From positions 1 through 64,000 of the forward strand of contig CAKQDL010000002.1 in the NCBI GenBank assembly GCA_934229395.1: DNA of 64,000 nt, in the 5' to 3' direction. The stretch's first letter is position 1. Each line of letters opens with the position of its first letter. The stretch comes from an uncultured Peptococcaceae bacterium (lineage in GTDB: Bacteria > Bacillota > Peptococcia > Peptococcales > Peptococcaceae). The position numbers and the translations under genes are program-made. Shown piece by piece: positions 1-8,589 of this stretch. Under the pieces are notes generated by a model. The model saw only the letters and a program-made list of their open reading frames with translations. It was not told the DNA's origin and did no database searches.

Positions 1-158
1 AGATTCGTAGCATTCCTTAGCGATTTGAACGCGTTCCTCAAAATCGACTTGACGTGTATTTTTCATGCGGCTGCCTCGATCTGAGAGAGTCGCCCCTCTT
101 TGTAGGCCTGAACTACTTTTTGCTTTTGTTCAGCTGTATGATTAGATTTTCTGCCCAT
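1..158 (-). mobile_element. Transposase orfA fragment (IS3-like), broken and cut by window edge
   Basis: Reading leftwards from an ATG at 158, a 31-codon frame begins MGRKSNHTAEQKQKVVQAYK and stops at 63. A second frame starts at 66 through an ATGA overlap and runs off the left edge (begins MKNTRQVDFEERVQ). Both pieces resemble the basic helix-turn-helix N-termini of IS3-type OrfA proteins. An intact orfA is normally about 100 codons, so the first frame looks truncated or frameshifted. The rest of the element lies outside the window, so I cannot say whether it is a remnant or an element with programmed frameshifting. Family assignment is by recognition of the HTH style only. Confidence 0.5.
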
Positions 159-168
159 ATTAAAATGC

Positions 169-217
169 CCCTATATAGCAGTCAGTGATTTGTTATTTCA
201 CTGTTTGCCATATAGGG
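169..217. repeat. Inverted repeat upstream of the transposase fragment
   Basis: Arms CCCTATAT (169-176) and ATATAGGG (210-217) are perfect complements. An inner pair CAGTGA (183-188) and TCACTG (198-203) extends the hairpin across partly matched bases. It ends about 10 bases before the transposase start codon, so it may be the IS end or a structure limiting transposase expression. Confidence 0.5.
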
Positions 218-254
218 AGCATATCACACCCTCGCAGAGAAGACTTTTTTTGAC

Positions 255-284
255 GCAAAAAAGATCAGCCCGAGGACTGGTCTT
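255..284 (-). terminator. Rho-independent terminator of the citrate synthase gene
   Basis: Imperfect 11-bp stem (261-271 with 274-284) followed on the minus strand by a run of T. It starts 7 bases past the citrate synthase stop codon. Confidence 0.6.
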
Positions 285-290
285 TTGTTC

Positions 291-1670
291 TTATTGGCTG
301 ATACGTGCATCGAGTGGGGCGTAGCTGAGGTCGTTGGCGTCGAGGTAGAAGTAGGCAGGACGGATGATTTTGCTGTCCATAATCTGTTCTAGACGGTGCG
401 CCGACCAACCGGCAATACGTGCGGTGGCAAAGAGTGGGGTGAAGAGGCCTTCTTCAATGCCCATCATTTCATAAATTAGACCGGTGTAGAGGTCGATGTT
501 TGGACAGATTTGAAAATCTGGTCCCTTGCGCTCTTGCATGAGCTCCTTGGTGATGCGGGTGATGCGCCCGAGCAAATCGTATTGGGCTTCAAAGCCTGTT
601 TCCTGAGCCAAAAGGGCGCTCTTTTCGCGCAAAAGCTCTGCACGAGGGTCACTGATGGTATAAACGGCGTGGCCCATGCCGTAGATGAGACCACTTCTGT
701 CGAAGGCATCGCCGGACAAAATCTTGCGCAAATAATCGGCCACTTCGCCGTCGTTGTCCCAATGCTTGACGTGGGCTTGAATGTCTTTGACCATAGCGTG
801 GGCGCGTTGGTTGGCTGCGCCGTGGCGTGGCCCCTTGAGGGAGCCAATGGCTGTGGCAATGGCCGAATAGGTATCGGTCCCAGAGGAGGAGACCACGTGG
901 GTTGCAAAGGCGGAGTTGTTACCACCACCGTGGTCGGCCTGGAGGCAGAGGCAGAGGTCTAGGATGCGCGCTTCAAGGTCTGTATAGTGAGAATCTGGGC
1001 GAATCAGGTGGAGAATGTTTTCAGCGGTAGACGCGTTTTCTAGTGGCTGGTGCATAATAAGGCTCTTGTGGTCGAAGTAATGCTCCTTCGATGCAAAAGC
1101 ATAGGCCACCATGAGCGGAATTTTGGCAATCAAGTCGATACATTGGGCCAAGACGTTGCCAAGTTCGATGTTGTCGGGATCCTCATCGTAGGAATAAAGG
1201 GTGAGGATGATGCGCTGGAGCTTGTTCATAAGGTTTTTGCTAGGAATTTTTAGGATGATGTCTTCCTTAAAATTCTGTGGCAAATAGCGGCGGTTGCCCA
1301 AGATGCCGTTAAAAACGTTAAGCTCGGTCTTGCTAGGCAAGCAACCAAAGAGGAGGAGATAAATAATTTCCTCAAAGCCGAGGCGATTTTCGCGCTCAAA
1401 GCCATGGATGAGGTCCTCAATTGGGATACCGCGGTAGAGGAGCTGGCCAGGGATGGCAATTTTTTCGCCATCAATAACATCATAGCCGCGAACGTCAGAG
1501 ATACGTGTGATGCCAACAAGCACACCGGTGCCGTTTGCATTACGTAAGCCACGTTTTATATCATACTCCTGATAAAGCTCAGGAGAGATGGAGTTGTTTT
1601 CATAAAGAAAGTGTTTGCGATCCGCAATGGATTTACGCAATTTATCTATTTCAAGATGCGCTTGGTTCAT
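291..1670 (-). CDS. gltA: Citrate synthase
   Basis: Condenses acetyl-CoA and oxaloacetate to citrate in the cytoplasm. It is probably used to make 2-oxoglutarate for glutamate synthesis, since no other TCA-cycle enzyme of this branch is in the window. The 459-residue product has the expected family length. Active-site motifs visible: His247 in DHGGGNNS, His283 in GPRHGAAN, His334 in GMGHAVY and Asp392 in NIDLYTG. The open frame extends 36 codons further upstream, but the ATG at 1670 has a well-placed AAGGGA ribosome binding site and begins the conserved region. The gene is divergent from the HAD gene and followed by its own terminator. Confidence 0.93.
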   Translation of the reverse strand: MNQAHLEIDKLRKSIADRKHFLYENNSISPELYQEYDIKRGLRNANGTGVLVGITRISDVRGYDVIDGEKIAIPGQLLYRGIPIEDLIHGFERENRLGFEEIIYLLLFGCLPSKTELNVFNGILGNRRYLPQNFKEDIILKIPSKNLMNKLQRIILTLYSYDEDPDNIELGNVLAQCIDLIAKIPLMVAYAFASKEHYFDHKSLIMHQPLENASTAENILHLIRPDSHYTDLEARILDLCLCLQADHGGGNNSAFATHVVSSSGTDTYSAIATAIGSLKGPRHGAANQRAHAMVKDIQAHVKHWDNDGEVADYLRKILSGDAFDRSGLIYGMGHAVYTISDPRAELLREKSALLAQETGFEAQYDLLGRITRITKELMQERKGPDFQICPNIDLYTGLIYEMMGIEEGLFTPLFATARIAGWSAHRLEQIMDSKIIRPAYFYLDANDLSYAPLDARISQ

Positions 1671-1802
1671 AAAATCGTTCCCTTCTGTATAATCTTTCAT
1701 AATTATAACATAAGTATTCACCGGCGTGCACAGTTTTCCACGCGTGGGTGACATATTTGTTAGGAAATCGTGGCACATTTATGCCAAATCCTTGCAAAAT
1801 GA

Positions 1803-1830
1803 TGAACAGCGGGCGTTCATTTGGTATAAT
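1803..1830 (+). promoter_or_regulatory. Promoter with inverted repeat upstream of the HAD operon
   Basis: A consensus -10 TATAAT lies at 1825-1830 with a weak -35 (TGAACA, 1803-1808, spacer 16). The -35 region contains the inverted repeat ATGAAC-N7-GTTCAT, which could be a regulator site. The gene start at 1866 has a GGAGG site. Confidence 0.45.
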
Positions 1831-1865
1831 CAGGATGGAAAATAAATATACACGGAGGAAAAATT

Positions 1866-2519
1866 ATGAAGGTAGCATTATTTGACTGTGACGGTACACT
1901 CCTAGACTCTATGCCAATGTGGGTCAACTTGGCCACAGATGTACTAAAAACCTACGGTGTGGATTTGCCACGCCATGTTGAGCGCGAAACGGCGAGCATG
2001 AGCCACGCCGACGCTGCCAAATATTATGCCGATATGTTTTTGAATGGCGAAGGCGCCGAAGAATTGGCTGCGCGTTTTACCCAGACTTTGGAAAAAAATT
2101 ATGGCGAAACCTTGGTGCTCAAGCCTTATGTGAAGGATGTGCTAGGCGAGCTGCACGCGCGCGGCATCACCATGGCGGTGGCCTCCTCAACCGACAATTA
2201 TCTCTTAGAAATGCTCCTTTCTCGCATGGGCCTTCGCGACTATTTTGCTTTTGTGCAGTCTGTGGATAACTCGGGCTACTCCAAAAACAGCGATGAATAT
2301 TTTGCCCTTGCTGTGGAAAAGCTCGGCTGTGCAGCGAGCGAGGTGCTCTTTTTTGACGATGCCCTCTATGCTCTAGAGCGCGCCAAGAAAAACGGCCTCA
2401 AAACCGTGGCTGTGTGGGATGAAACCAACGTGGACCAAGCTGCAGAAATCAAGGCAGCTGGCGATTACTACATCAAGGATTTTAGCGAGGTCAAGCTCGA
2501 CGAATGGTTTGAGGCATAA
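1866..2519 (+). CDS. HAD-family phosphatase (beta-phosphoglucomutase/Gph-like)
   Basis: Cytoplasmic haloacid-dehalogenase-fold phosphatase or phosphomutase of 217 residues. Motif I is DCDGTLLDS near residue 7 (nucleophile Asp and acid/base Asp), motif II is the ASST region, a Lys follows in the GYSKNSDEYF segment, and motif IV is FFDDALY. The helical cap inserted after motif I is the small C1 type, as in Gph and PGMB proteins. It starts a three-gene cluster with a second HAD protein 12 bases downstream and a GNAT enzyme. The physiological substrate cannot be read from sequence; sugar phosphates are typical for the family. Confidence 0.85.
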   Translation: MKVALFDCDGTLLDSMPMWVNLATDVLKTYGVDLPRHVERETASMSHADAAKYYADMFLNGEGAEELAARFTQTLEKNYGETLVLKPYVKDVLGELHARGITMAVASSTDNYLLEMLLSRMGLRDYFAFVQSVDNSGYSKNSDEYFALAVEKLGCAASEVLFFDDALYALERAKKNGLKTVAVWDETNVDQAAEIKAAGDYYIKDFSEVKLDEWFEA

Positions 2520-2531
2520 GGAGGCAAAACG

Positions 2532-3374
2532 GTGAATCCACTACAAGCTGTGGCCTTTGACCTCGATGGCACCCTTTTGGGTCCACACTCTAAGCTCACG
2601 CCGCGCACCAAGGCGGTGCTCGACAGGCTCCACCGCGCTAATATTCCTATCATTGTGGCCAGTGGACGCCCCTTTTCAACCATTCCCGAGGAGATTCTAG
2701 CTCTCGATGCCCTGCGCTACGTGGTTACGGGCAATGGTGTGCGCATTTTTGATGCCCACACAAAGGAGGATGTGCACCACTCCACCTTGCGTGCCGAGGC
2801 CTTACACGGTGTTTTGCGTGTGGCGCGCTATTATCCTGTGGGCTATGAATTTTTTATTGCCGGCAAGGCCTTTGCCAACCGCGCTTTTTTAAATGCGCCA
2901 GAAACAAAGGGCGTTTGCGGCGGCGATTTTTCCTATCTTTTGCGCACACGCACACCTTTTGACGATGTGGAGGCCTTTGTAGCGGCGCACAGTGGCGATA
3001 TTGATTCGATGGGCCTTTCTATTGGCAATTTGGAGTTGCGTGCTCAGCTGCGTGCGCGTCTTGAGCGAGAGGTGGAAAACATTTATGTGACGGCCTCCCT
3101 CCCGCGCCTTTTGGAAATTGCCGACAAGGATGCCGGCAAGGCCAGCGGCGTGGGCTTTGTGCTAGAGCGCATGGGCATAGATGCTGCGGGCCTTGCTGCC
3201 TTTGGCGATGCCGACAACGACCTTGGCATGATTCAGCTGGCCGGCCTTGGTGTGGCCATGGAAAATGGCGATGCTCACCTCAAGGAGGCGGCAGATATGA
3301 TTGCGCCTACCAACGCAGAGGATGGCGTGGCCATGGTGCTAGAAAAGATACTAAAGGAGAATGGAATTGATTAA
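2532..3374 (+). CDS. Cof-type HAD-IIB hydrolase
   Basis: A 280-residue cytoplasmic phosphatase of the Cof/YbiV class. Motif I is FDLDGTLLG near residue 9, motif II is ASGRPF, the Lys motif lies in DKDAGKASGV, and motif IV is FGDADNDLGM. The long C2-type cap sits between motifs II and III, as in other Cof proteins, which act on sugar phosphates, FMN or pyridoxal phosphate. The start is GTG with an AAGGAGG site. It lies 12 bases after the preceding HAD gene and overlaps the following acetyltransferase by 14 bases, so the three are probably one transcript. Exact substrate unknown. Confidence 0.88.
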   Translation: MNPLQAVAFDLDGTLLGPHSKLTPRTKAVLDRLHRANIPIIVASGRPFSTIPEEILALDALRYVVTGNGVRIFDAHTKEDVHHSTLRAEALHGVLRVARYYPVGYEFFIAGKAFANRAFLNAPETKGVCGGDFSYLLRTRTPFDDVEAFVAAHSGDIDSMGLSIGNLELRAQLRARLEREVENIYVTASLPRLLEIADKDAGKASGVGFVLERMGIDAAGLAAFGDADNDLGMIQLAGLGVAMENGDAHLKEAADMIAPTNAEDGVAMVLEKILKENGID

Positions 3375-3930
3375 GCTTTTAAACGAAAAGGAACTAGAAT
3401 TCATTTACGAAGATTCAATGCGTGACACCTTTCCACGTATGGAGCTCAAGCCCCTCAAGGCCATGAAACGTATGCAAGGCGAAGGACGCTACGATGTGTG
3501 GGGCTACTACAACGAAGAGAATGAGTTACTCGCCTACGCCTGCCTTTGCACAGCGGCAACGCCGGTTCTTTTGGATTACTTAGGCGTGTACAAAAATCAC
3601 CGCGGCGGCGGTATTGGTTCCAAGTTTTTGGCCGAGCTTGCAGCAAGCGAGAGCTACAGCGCCATCATGATGGAAATTGAGGCTGTAAGCGATGCCATAG
3701 ACGAAGCAGACCGCGCCGTGCGCGCGCGCCGTCAGCGCTTTTACGAACGCCTGGGCTTTGTGGTCACCACCACCGATGCCCACGTTTTTGGCGAGCACTA
3801 CATGGTTTTAGACAACCAAACCCATTTGGGCGTGCACGATGTCACAGAGGCCATGAAGGCGATTTATCACTACATGGTGCCAGAAAAGGACGCTTACAAT
3901 AAAAACATTACCATCAAAACAATGAACTAA
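3361..3930 (+). CDS. GNAT-family N-acetyltransferase
   Basis: A 189-residue protein with the GNAT core. Strand beta4 LLDYLGVYKNHRG leads into the acetyl-CoA pyrophosphate loop RGGGIGSK (about residues 79-86), followed by the C-terminal block RRQRFYERLGFV. The acceptor substrate is unknown. It overlaps the end of the Cof-type gene, implying translational coupling. The ATG at 3361 sits only one or two bases after GGAG, which is unusually tight; a TTG at 3367 would have normal spacing, so the true start may be two codons later. Confidence 0.82.
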   Translation: MELIKLLNEKELEFIYEDSMRDTFPRMELKPLKAMKRMQGEGRYDVWGYYNEENELLAYACLCTAATPVLLDYLGVYKNHRGGGIGSKFLAELAASESYSAIMMEIEAVSDAIDEADRAVRARRQRFYERLGFVVTTTDAHVFGEHYMVLDNQTHLGVHDVTEAMKAIYHYMVPEKDAYNKNITIKTMN

Positions 3931-3956
3931 ACGACCATAAAAAGGGGATGAACGCC

Positions 3957-4841
3957 ATGTCAAGCATGGTAGAGGTTTGCGGTTTAAAAAAGAAGTTTGG
4001 TAAGTTTCAAGCACTGGAGGATGTAACCTTTTCTCTAAACGAGGGTGAGGTTTTGGGCTTCATTGGGCCAAACGGCGCCGGCAAGTCCACCACCATCCGC
4101 GTCCTTTTGGGGAGTATTCGCGCCAGCGGTGGCAGCGCCACCATTTTTGGCAAGGATGTGTGGAAGGACAAAAACGAGATTCACAAGCACATTTCCTATG
4201 TGCCAGGGGATGTGGCCTTGTGGGGGAGCCTGAGCGGGGAAGAAATCATCCGTCTTTTGATGAAGCTCCACGGTGGCGGCAATGAAGCGCGGCTCAAAAA
4301 CCTGGTGGAGCGCTTTGAGCTCGACACCAAGAAAAAAGCCAAAACCTATTCCAAGGGCAACCGTCAAAAGGTGGGTCTTGTGGCAGCCTTGGCAGTAGAG
4401 TCCGACCTTTATATTTTTGACGAGCCAACAAGCGGCCTCGATCCTCTTATGGAAATGGTGTTCCAAGAAGAGGTGGGGCGCCTGCGTCAAGAAGGCAAGG
4501 CCGTGCTCCTATCCTCTCATATTTTAAGCGAAGTCGATAAGCTCGCCAACCAGGTGGCCATCATCCGAGCCGGTCGCGTGGTTGAAACAGGGAGCCTGAG
4601 CGATTTGCGCCATCTCACCCATTCGAAGGTGACCTTGGTGAGCGAGGGTGATGCGCGCGCCTTGGCGAATTTGGAGGGCGTTTTTGACTTTGTGCAAAAG
4701 GGGCAGGAAGCCACCTTTTCTGTAGAGCCAGCGGCCATGGCTAGGGTTTTGGGCGAGGTGTCAAAGCTAGGCGTGACGCGCTTTGATGCTGTGCCGCCAA
4801 CCCTAGAGGACCTCTTTATGCGCCACTATGAGAGAGAGTAG
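3957..4841 (+). CDS. ABC-2 type exporter, ATP-binding subunit
   Basis: Nucleotide-binding domain of an ABC exporter, 294 residues from the chosen start. Motifs in order: Walker A GPNGAGKST, signature region YSKGNRQKVGL (a degenerate signature common in CcmA/DrrA-type ATPases), Walker B YIFDEPTSGLD, and the switch His in LLSSHILSEVD. The C-terminal 70 residues form the usual variable tail. An ATG at 3948 is fused to the GGGG ribosome site; the ATG at 3957 has a nine-base spacing and is preferred. The stop is immediately followed by the permease gene, its likely partner. Confidence 0.88.
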   Translation: MSSMVEVCGLKKKFGKFQALEDVTFSLNEGEVLGFIGPNGAGKSTTIRVLLGSIRASGGSATIFGKDVWKDKNEIHKHISYVPGDVALWGSLSGEEIIRLLMKLHGGGNEARLKNLVERFELDTKKKAKTYSKGNRQKVGLVAALAVESDLYIFDEPTSGLDPLMEMVFQEEVGRLRQEGKAVLLSSHILSEVDKLANQVAIIRAGRVVETGSLSDLRHLTHSKVTLVSEGDARALANLEGVFDFVQKGQEATFSVEPAAMARVLGEVSKLGVTRFDAVPPTLEDLFMRHYERE

Positions 4842-4850
4842 GTGGCAGGC

Positions 4851-6452
4851 ATGAAAGGCGATTTTAGAAATTGGACACTGCTGTTGCGCCATTATCTCAA
4901 GCGCGACTGGAAAATCATTGGGCTGTGGGTCATTGGCATGGGTGCCTTCGCAGGTGGCTTTTTGCCAGCCTTTGTAGAAATTGGCAAGGATGGTGGCCTC
5001 GCTGCCCTCTATGAAACCATGAAAAATCCGGCCATGATTGCCCTTTGTGGGCCAACGCCGGTAGAAACAGGCGCCGACTACACCGTTGGCGCCATGTATA
5101 GTCACATGATGCTCGCTATGAGCGCGCTGATTCAAATGCTTTTGGCGGCGCTTTTTGTGGTGAGCCACACCAGAGGCGAGGAAGAAAGGGGGCTTGGCGA
5201 ATTTGCCCTAAGCTACGGCGCTGGCAGAATGGCCAATGCCTTGGCCAATCTTGTAGAAATGGTGCTTATTAATTTTGGGGTGGCCACTCTTACCTTTGGT
5301 TGTCTGTGGCCCTTTAAAGAGACCTCTACCACCACCGAGGGCATAGTCCTTTTTGCCTTCTCTATAGCCATGGCTGGCATGATAGGCACAGTGATTGCCC
5401 TCTTTTTTGCCCAGGTCTTCCCTACAGCATCCACAGCGCGCGGCGTGAGCCTTGGCGCCATTGCCGCTCTCTATCTCCTGCGCGCTGTAACAGATATCGA
5501 AAACGAAGCTCTTTCTATGGTGAACCCCATGGGCTGGACCTATCTCACCTATCCTTTTACCACAAACGATGCCCTGCCTCTTTTGTATGGCCTTGTGTTT
5601 TCTATGGTGCTTGCAGTGGTGGCTTTGGCCATGGAAAAGCGCCGCGATATGGGCATGGGCTATGTGCGTGAGCGCAACGAAAAGCAAGGCGTATCGCCGC
5701 TCCTTTTGAGCGAGCCAGGCTTTTTGTGGCGCATCAACCGTGCCGGTATTATTGGCTGGGTGCTCACCTTTGGTCTTTTGGGTGCTTGTTACGGCTCCAT
5801 TTATGGCAGCATGGAAACTTTTTTAAAAAGCAACGAACTCATTCAAATGATGTTCACCACCCAAGGCGTGGCCGCAGAAACGTCTTTTACAGCCACGATT
5901 CTCCTCGTGCTTGAAGGCTTGGCCATGATTGTGCCCGTGTTTGTAATTGGTAAGCTCTACACAGAAGAAACAAGCACGCGCTTGGGGCTTATTTATGCCA
6001 CCAAAACCTCGCGCGCCAAGCTTTACCTTTATAGCGTCCTCTTGGCCGTTGTGGCCTCTGTAGCCGCCGCAGCCTTTGCTGCTTGGGGACTGGGCGCCAC
6101 AGCCCTCGCCGTGACCGAGGACTGTGCGCTGAGCCTTGCCGACTTTGTGCTGGCCGGCCTCAATTATTTGCCAGCCATTCTTGTTTCTGCTGGCCTGGCA
6201 GCCTTCCTCTTGGGCTGGTGTCCAAAATGGGGCAAGGCCGTGTATGTGTACATTGTCTATTCCTTTATGCTCAACTACCTAGGCGGCGTTTTGAATCTGC
6301 CTGACGCGATGCTCGACATCGCCGCCCTAAGCTGGGTCAGCACCATGCCGCTGGAAGACTTCGACGCCCGCTCCACCCTCGTTCTCTTGGCTGTAGCCGC
6401 CGCCCTCTTTGACCTGGGCTTTGTGGGCTACCTAAGACGAGATGAAAAATAG
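4851..6452 (+). CDS. ABC-2 type exporter, large membrane subunit
   Basis: A 533-residue polytopic membrane protein with two similar halves of hydrophobic segments (first half about residues 20-260, second half about 300-530) separated by a charged linker rich in Arg and Glu. This is the arrangement of the fused permeases sometimes annotated as polyketide-antibiotic-type exporters (COG3559-like). It pairs with the ATPase immediately upstream. Exported substrate unknown; drug or lipid efflux is typical. A GTG at 4842 could extend it by three codons, but the ATG at 4851 has AGGTGG at better spacing. Transcription probably ends at the terminator near 6513-6549. Confidence 0.8.
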   Translation: MKGDFRNWTLLLRHYLKRDWKIIGLWVIGMGAFAGGFLPAFVEIGKDGGLAALYETMKNPAMIALCGPTPVETGADYTVGAMYSHMMLAMSALIQMLLAALFVVSHTRGEEERGLGEFALSYGAGRMANALANLVEMVLINFGVATLTFGCLWPFKETSTTTEGIVLFAFSIAMAGMIGTVIALFFAQVFPTASTARGVSLGAIAALYLLRAVTDIENEALSMVNPMGWTYLTYPFTTNDALPLLYGLVFSMVLAVVALAMEKRRDMGMGYVRERNEKQGVSPLLLSEPGFLWRINRAGIIGWVLTFGLLGACYGSIYGSMETFLKSNELIQMMFTTQGVAAETSFTATILLVLEGLAMIVPVFVIGKLYTEETSTRLGLIYATKTSRAKLYLYSVLLAVVASVAAAAFAAWGLGATALAVTEDCALSLADFVLAGLNYLPAILVSAGLAAFLLGWCPKWGKAVYVYIVYSFMLNYLGGVLNLPDAMLDIAALSWVSTMPLEDFDARSTLVLLAVAAALFDLGFVGYLRRDEK

Positions 6453-6512
6453 CATCCAAAAATACCGACAGAACGTGATGATAAGGATAAGTATATCATT
6501 TTACGGTTGGCA

Positions 6513-6549
6513 TAAAAAAATAGACCTCGTGGAAACGGGGTCTATTTTG
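6513..6549. terminator. Bidirectional rho-independent terminator
   Basis: A 12-bp stem (6519-6530 with 6535-6546, loop GGAA) is flanked by an A-run on the left and a T-run on the right. It can end both the ABC exporter transcript (plus) and the AIM24-like mini-gene (minus), whose stop codon lies inside it. The remainder of 6453-6512 shows nothing recognisable. Confidence 0.85.
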
Positions 6550-6697
6550 TTAACTTAATGACATTGACACCATAGGTGGTCATTTGCATATTGTCGCTCA
6601 TCCACACCATGGAGCCACTTTCGGTAATCATGGATTCGCCTTTGTTGAGCTCGCAAATAACAACTGGTGTAGAATTACCTTTGATGTTGTAACGCAT
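6542..6697 (-). CDS. 51-residue AIM24/TIGR00266-like N-terminal mini-protein
   Basis: A short gene starting ATG at 6697 with a GAGAGGAG site. The product begins MRYNIKGNSTPVVICELNKG and continues through GESMITESGSMVWMSDNMQM, which looks like the first strands of AIM24-family beta-sandwich proteins. Those proteins are usually more than 200 residues, so about three quarters of the domain is missing. The reading frame ends inside a terminator stem. It has its own near-consensus promoter, so it is either a recently truncated gene or a retained microprotein. Family assignment rests on recognition of the N-terminal pattern. Confidence 0.65.
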   Translation of the reverse strand: MRYNIKGNSTPVVICELNKGESMITESGSMVWMSDNMQMTTYGVNVIKLTK

Positions 6698-6736
6698 AAT
6701 CATTCTCCTCTCGTAAAAAACAAGGGGTTTGATTTT

Positions 6737-6764
6737 ATTATGGCAGATAAGCCCTTGGTGTCAA
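6737..6764 (-). promoter_or_regulatory. Promoter of the AIM24-like mini-gene
   Basis: On the minus strand a perfect -35 TTGACA (6764-6759), 16-base spacer and -10 CATAAT (6742-6737). It lies about 40 bases upstream of the start codon. Confidence 0.65.
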
Positions 6765-6796
6765 GCGCTTACGCTTGCTTGTGATAGCGCCGGGGC

Positions 6797-6825
6797 TTGC
6801 AAGGCCTGCCCACTCATGCAATAAT
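6797..6825 (+). promoter_or_regulatory. Promoter of the ABC exporter/racemase cluster
   Basis: -35 TTGCAA (6797-6802), 17-base spacer, -10 AATAAT (6820-6825), with the start codon at 6856 preceded by AAGGAGAGG. Just upstream, CAAGCG-CTTA-CGCTTG (about 6762-6777) is a perfect small hairpin of unknown role. Confidence 0.5.
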
Positions 6826-6855
6826 AAGCGGTGAAAGAAAAGGAGAGGTGTGTAG

Positions 6856-8580
6856 ATGGATAATAACTTCAAGAAAATGCTTAGCTACTATAAGCCACAC
6901 ATGAAAATGTTTATGGCGGATATGTTTTTTGCCACCCTTTCGGCGGCGGTGGTGCTCATTATTCCACTCGTTGTGCGCTATGTGACGTCAACGCTTATTT
7001 ATTTGCCAAAGGATGTGATGGTGGCCCAAACGCTAAAAATTGCCGTGGGGCTCTTGGTGCTTTTGGCTGTAGATTGCTATAGCCGCTATTTTATCGGCAA
7101 TTATGGCCACGTGATGGGCGCCAAAATTGAATACACCATGCGTTCTGAGCTCTTTGAGCATATGCAAAAGCTGTCGTTTTCTTTTTATGACGATGCCAAG
7201 GTGGGGCAGCTCATGAGCCGCATCACCAACGACCTTTTTGATATTACGGAGCTTTTGCACCATGGGCCAGAAAACATCATTCTTTCTGTGCTTAAAATTG
7301 CTGGCGCCTTTGTGATTCTCTCTAGCATCAATGGCTACCTAACGGCGGTTGCCTTTGTGGTACTGCCGGTGATGTTCATTTTTGCCTATGTGCTCAACGG
7401 CAAAATGCGCCGCGCCTTTGGCAGAAACCGCGTAAAAATTGCCGAAATCAATGGCCAAATCGAGGACAGCCTTTCGGGCATTCGCGTGGTCAAATCCTTT
7501 GCCAACGAAGAGATAGAAAACGAGAAGTTTAAGCGCGACAACGATAACTTTCTTGCTGCCAAAAAGAACAGCTACCATTATATGGGGAGCTTTCAGGCGG
7601 GGCTGAACTTTCTTACCATGCTGATTCAGGTGTGCGTGATTGTGGCCGGCTGCCTGCTTATTGCTCACGACATGGTGACGGTGGTGGACTTGATTACCTT
7701 CCTGCTGTACATCAGCGTTTTTACAGAGCCTATCAATACCTTGGTCAATTTTACCGAGCAGTTCCAAAATGGCTATACGGGCTTTGAGCGTTTCCAAGAA
7801 ATTATGGCCATCCACCCAGATATTGAGGACAAAAAAGACGCGCGTGTGCTTACGGGTGTGCGTGGCGATATTGCCTTTAAGGATGTGTCCTTCCATTACA
7901 AGGAAAACCAAAGCGATGTTTTGGCGCATATCAATTTGAACGTGCCGGCTGGCGCTTATATGGCCTTGGTGGGGTCATCTGGCGCTGGCAAAACCACGCT
8001 CTGCTCGCTGATTCCACGCTTTTACGATGTCACAAAGGGCGCCATTACCATTGATGGGATGGATGTGCGCGATGTGACCCTAAAATCTCTGCGCAACAAC
8101 ATTGGCATTGTGCAGCAGGATGTGTATCTTTTTAGTGGCAACATTATGGAAAACATTCGCTATGGGCGCCCCGATGCCACAGAGGAGGAGGTTATTGAAG
8201 CTGCCAAAAATGCCAACGCCCACGATTTTATCATGTCCTTTCCGGATGGCTATCAAACAGACATTGGCCAGCGTGGCATTAAGCTTTCTGGTGGGCAAAA
8301 GCAACGCCTTTCTATTGCGCGCGTGTTCTTAAAAAATCCACCAATTCTTATTTTTGACGAAGCCACTTCGGCTCTCGATAACGAAAGCGAGCGCGTGGTG
8401 CAGGCATCCTTGGAAAAACTGGCCAAAAACCGCACCACCTTTGTCATTGCCCACCGCTTGTCGACCATCCAAAATGCTGAGCGCATCTTGGTGCTCACCG
8501 AAGAGGGCATTGCCGAAGAGGGCACCCACGAGGAACTTTTGGCAAAGGGTGGCGTTTATGCCGAGCTTTACAACAAATAA
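6856..8580 (+). CDS. ABC exporter half-transporter (membrane domain fused to ATPase)
   Basis: A 574-residue MsbA/LmrA-like protein. An N-terminal six-helix exporter domain (about residues 15-310) carries the coupling-helix sequence SFYDDAKVGQLMSRITND. A full nucleotide-binding domain follows: Walker A GSSGAGKTT, signature LSGGQKQR, Walker B ILIFDEATSALD and switch His in VIAHRLST. All ATPase motifs are intact, so it probably works as a homodimer in the cytoplasmic membrane. Lipid, peptide or drug export is typical; the substrate is not evident. It is followed ten bases later by a racemase gene, probably co-transcribed. Confidence 0.9.
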   Translation: MDNNFKKMLSYYKPHMKMFMADMFFATLSAAVVLIIPLVVRYVTSTLIYLPKDVMVAQTLKIAVGLLVLLAVDCYSRYFIGNYGHVMGAKIEYTMRSELFEHMQKLSFSFYDDAKVGQLMSRITNDLFDITELLHHGPENIILSVLKIAGAFVILSSINGYLTAVAFVVLPVMFIFAYVLNGKMRRAFGRNRVKIAEINGQIEDSLSGIRVVKSFANEEIENEKFKRDNDNFLAAKKNSYHYMGSFQAGLNFLTMLIQVCVIVAGCLLIAHDMVTVVDLITFLLYISVFTEPINTLVNFTEQFQNGYTGFERFQEIMAIHPDIEDKKDARVLTGVRGDIAFKDVSFHYKENQSDVLAHINLNVPAGAYMALVGSSGAGKTTLCSLIPRFYDVTKGAITIDGMDVRDVTLKSLRNNIGIVQQDVYLFSGNIMENIRYGRPDATEEEVIEAAKNANAHDFIMSFPDGYQTDIGQRGIKLSGGQKQRLSIARVFLKNPPILIFDEATSALDNESERVVQASLEKLAKNRTTFVIAHRLSTIQNAERILVLTEEGIAEEGTHEELLAKGGVYAELYNK

Positions 8581-8589
8581 GGAGGGTGT

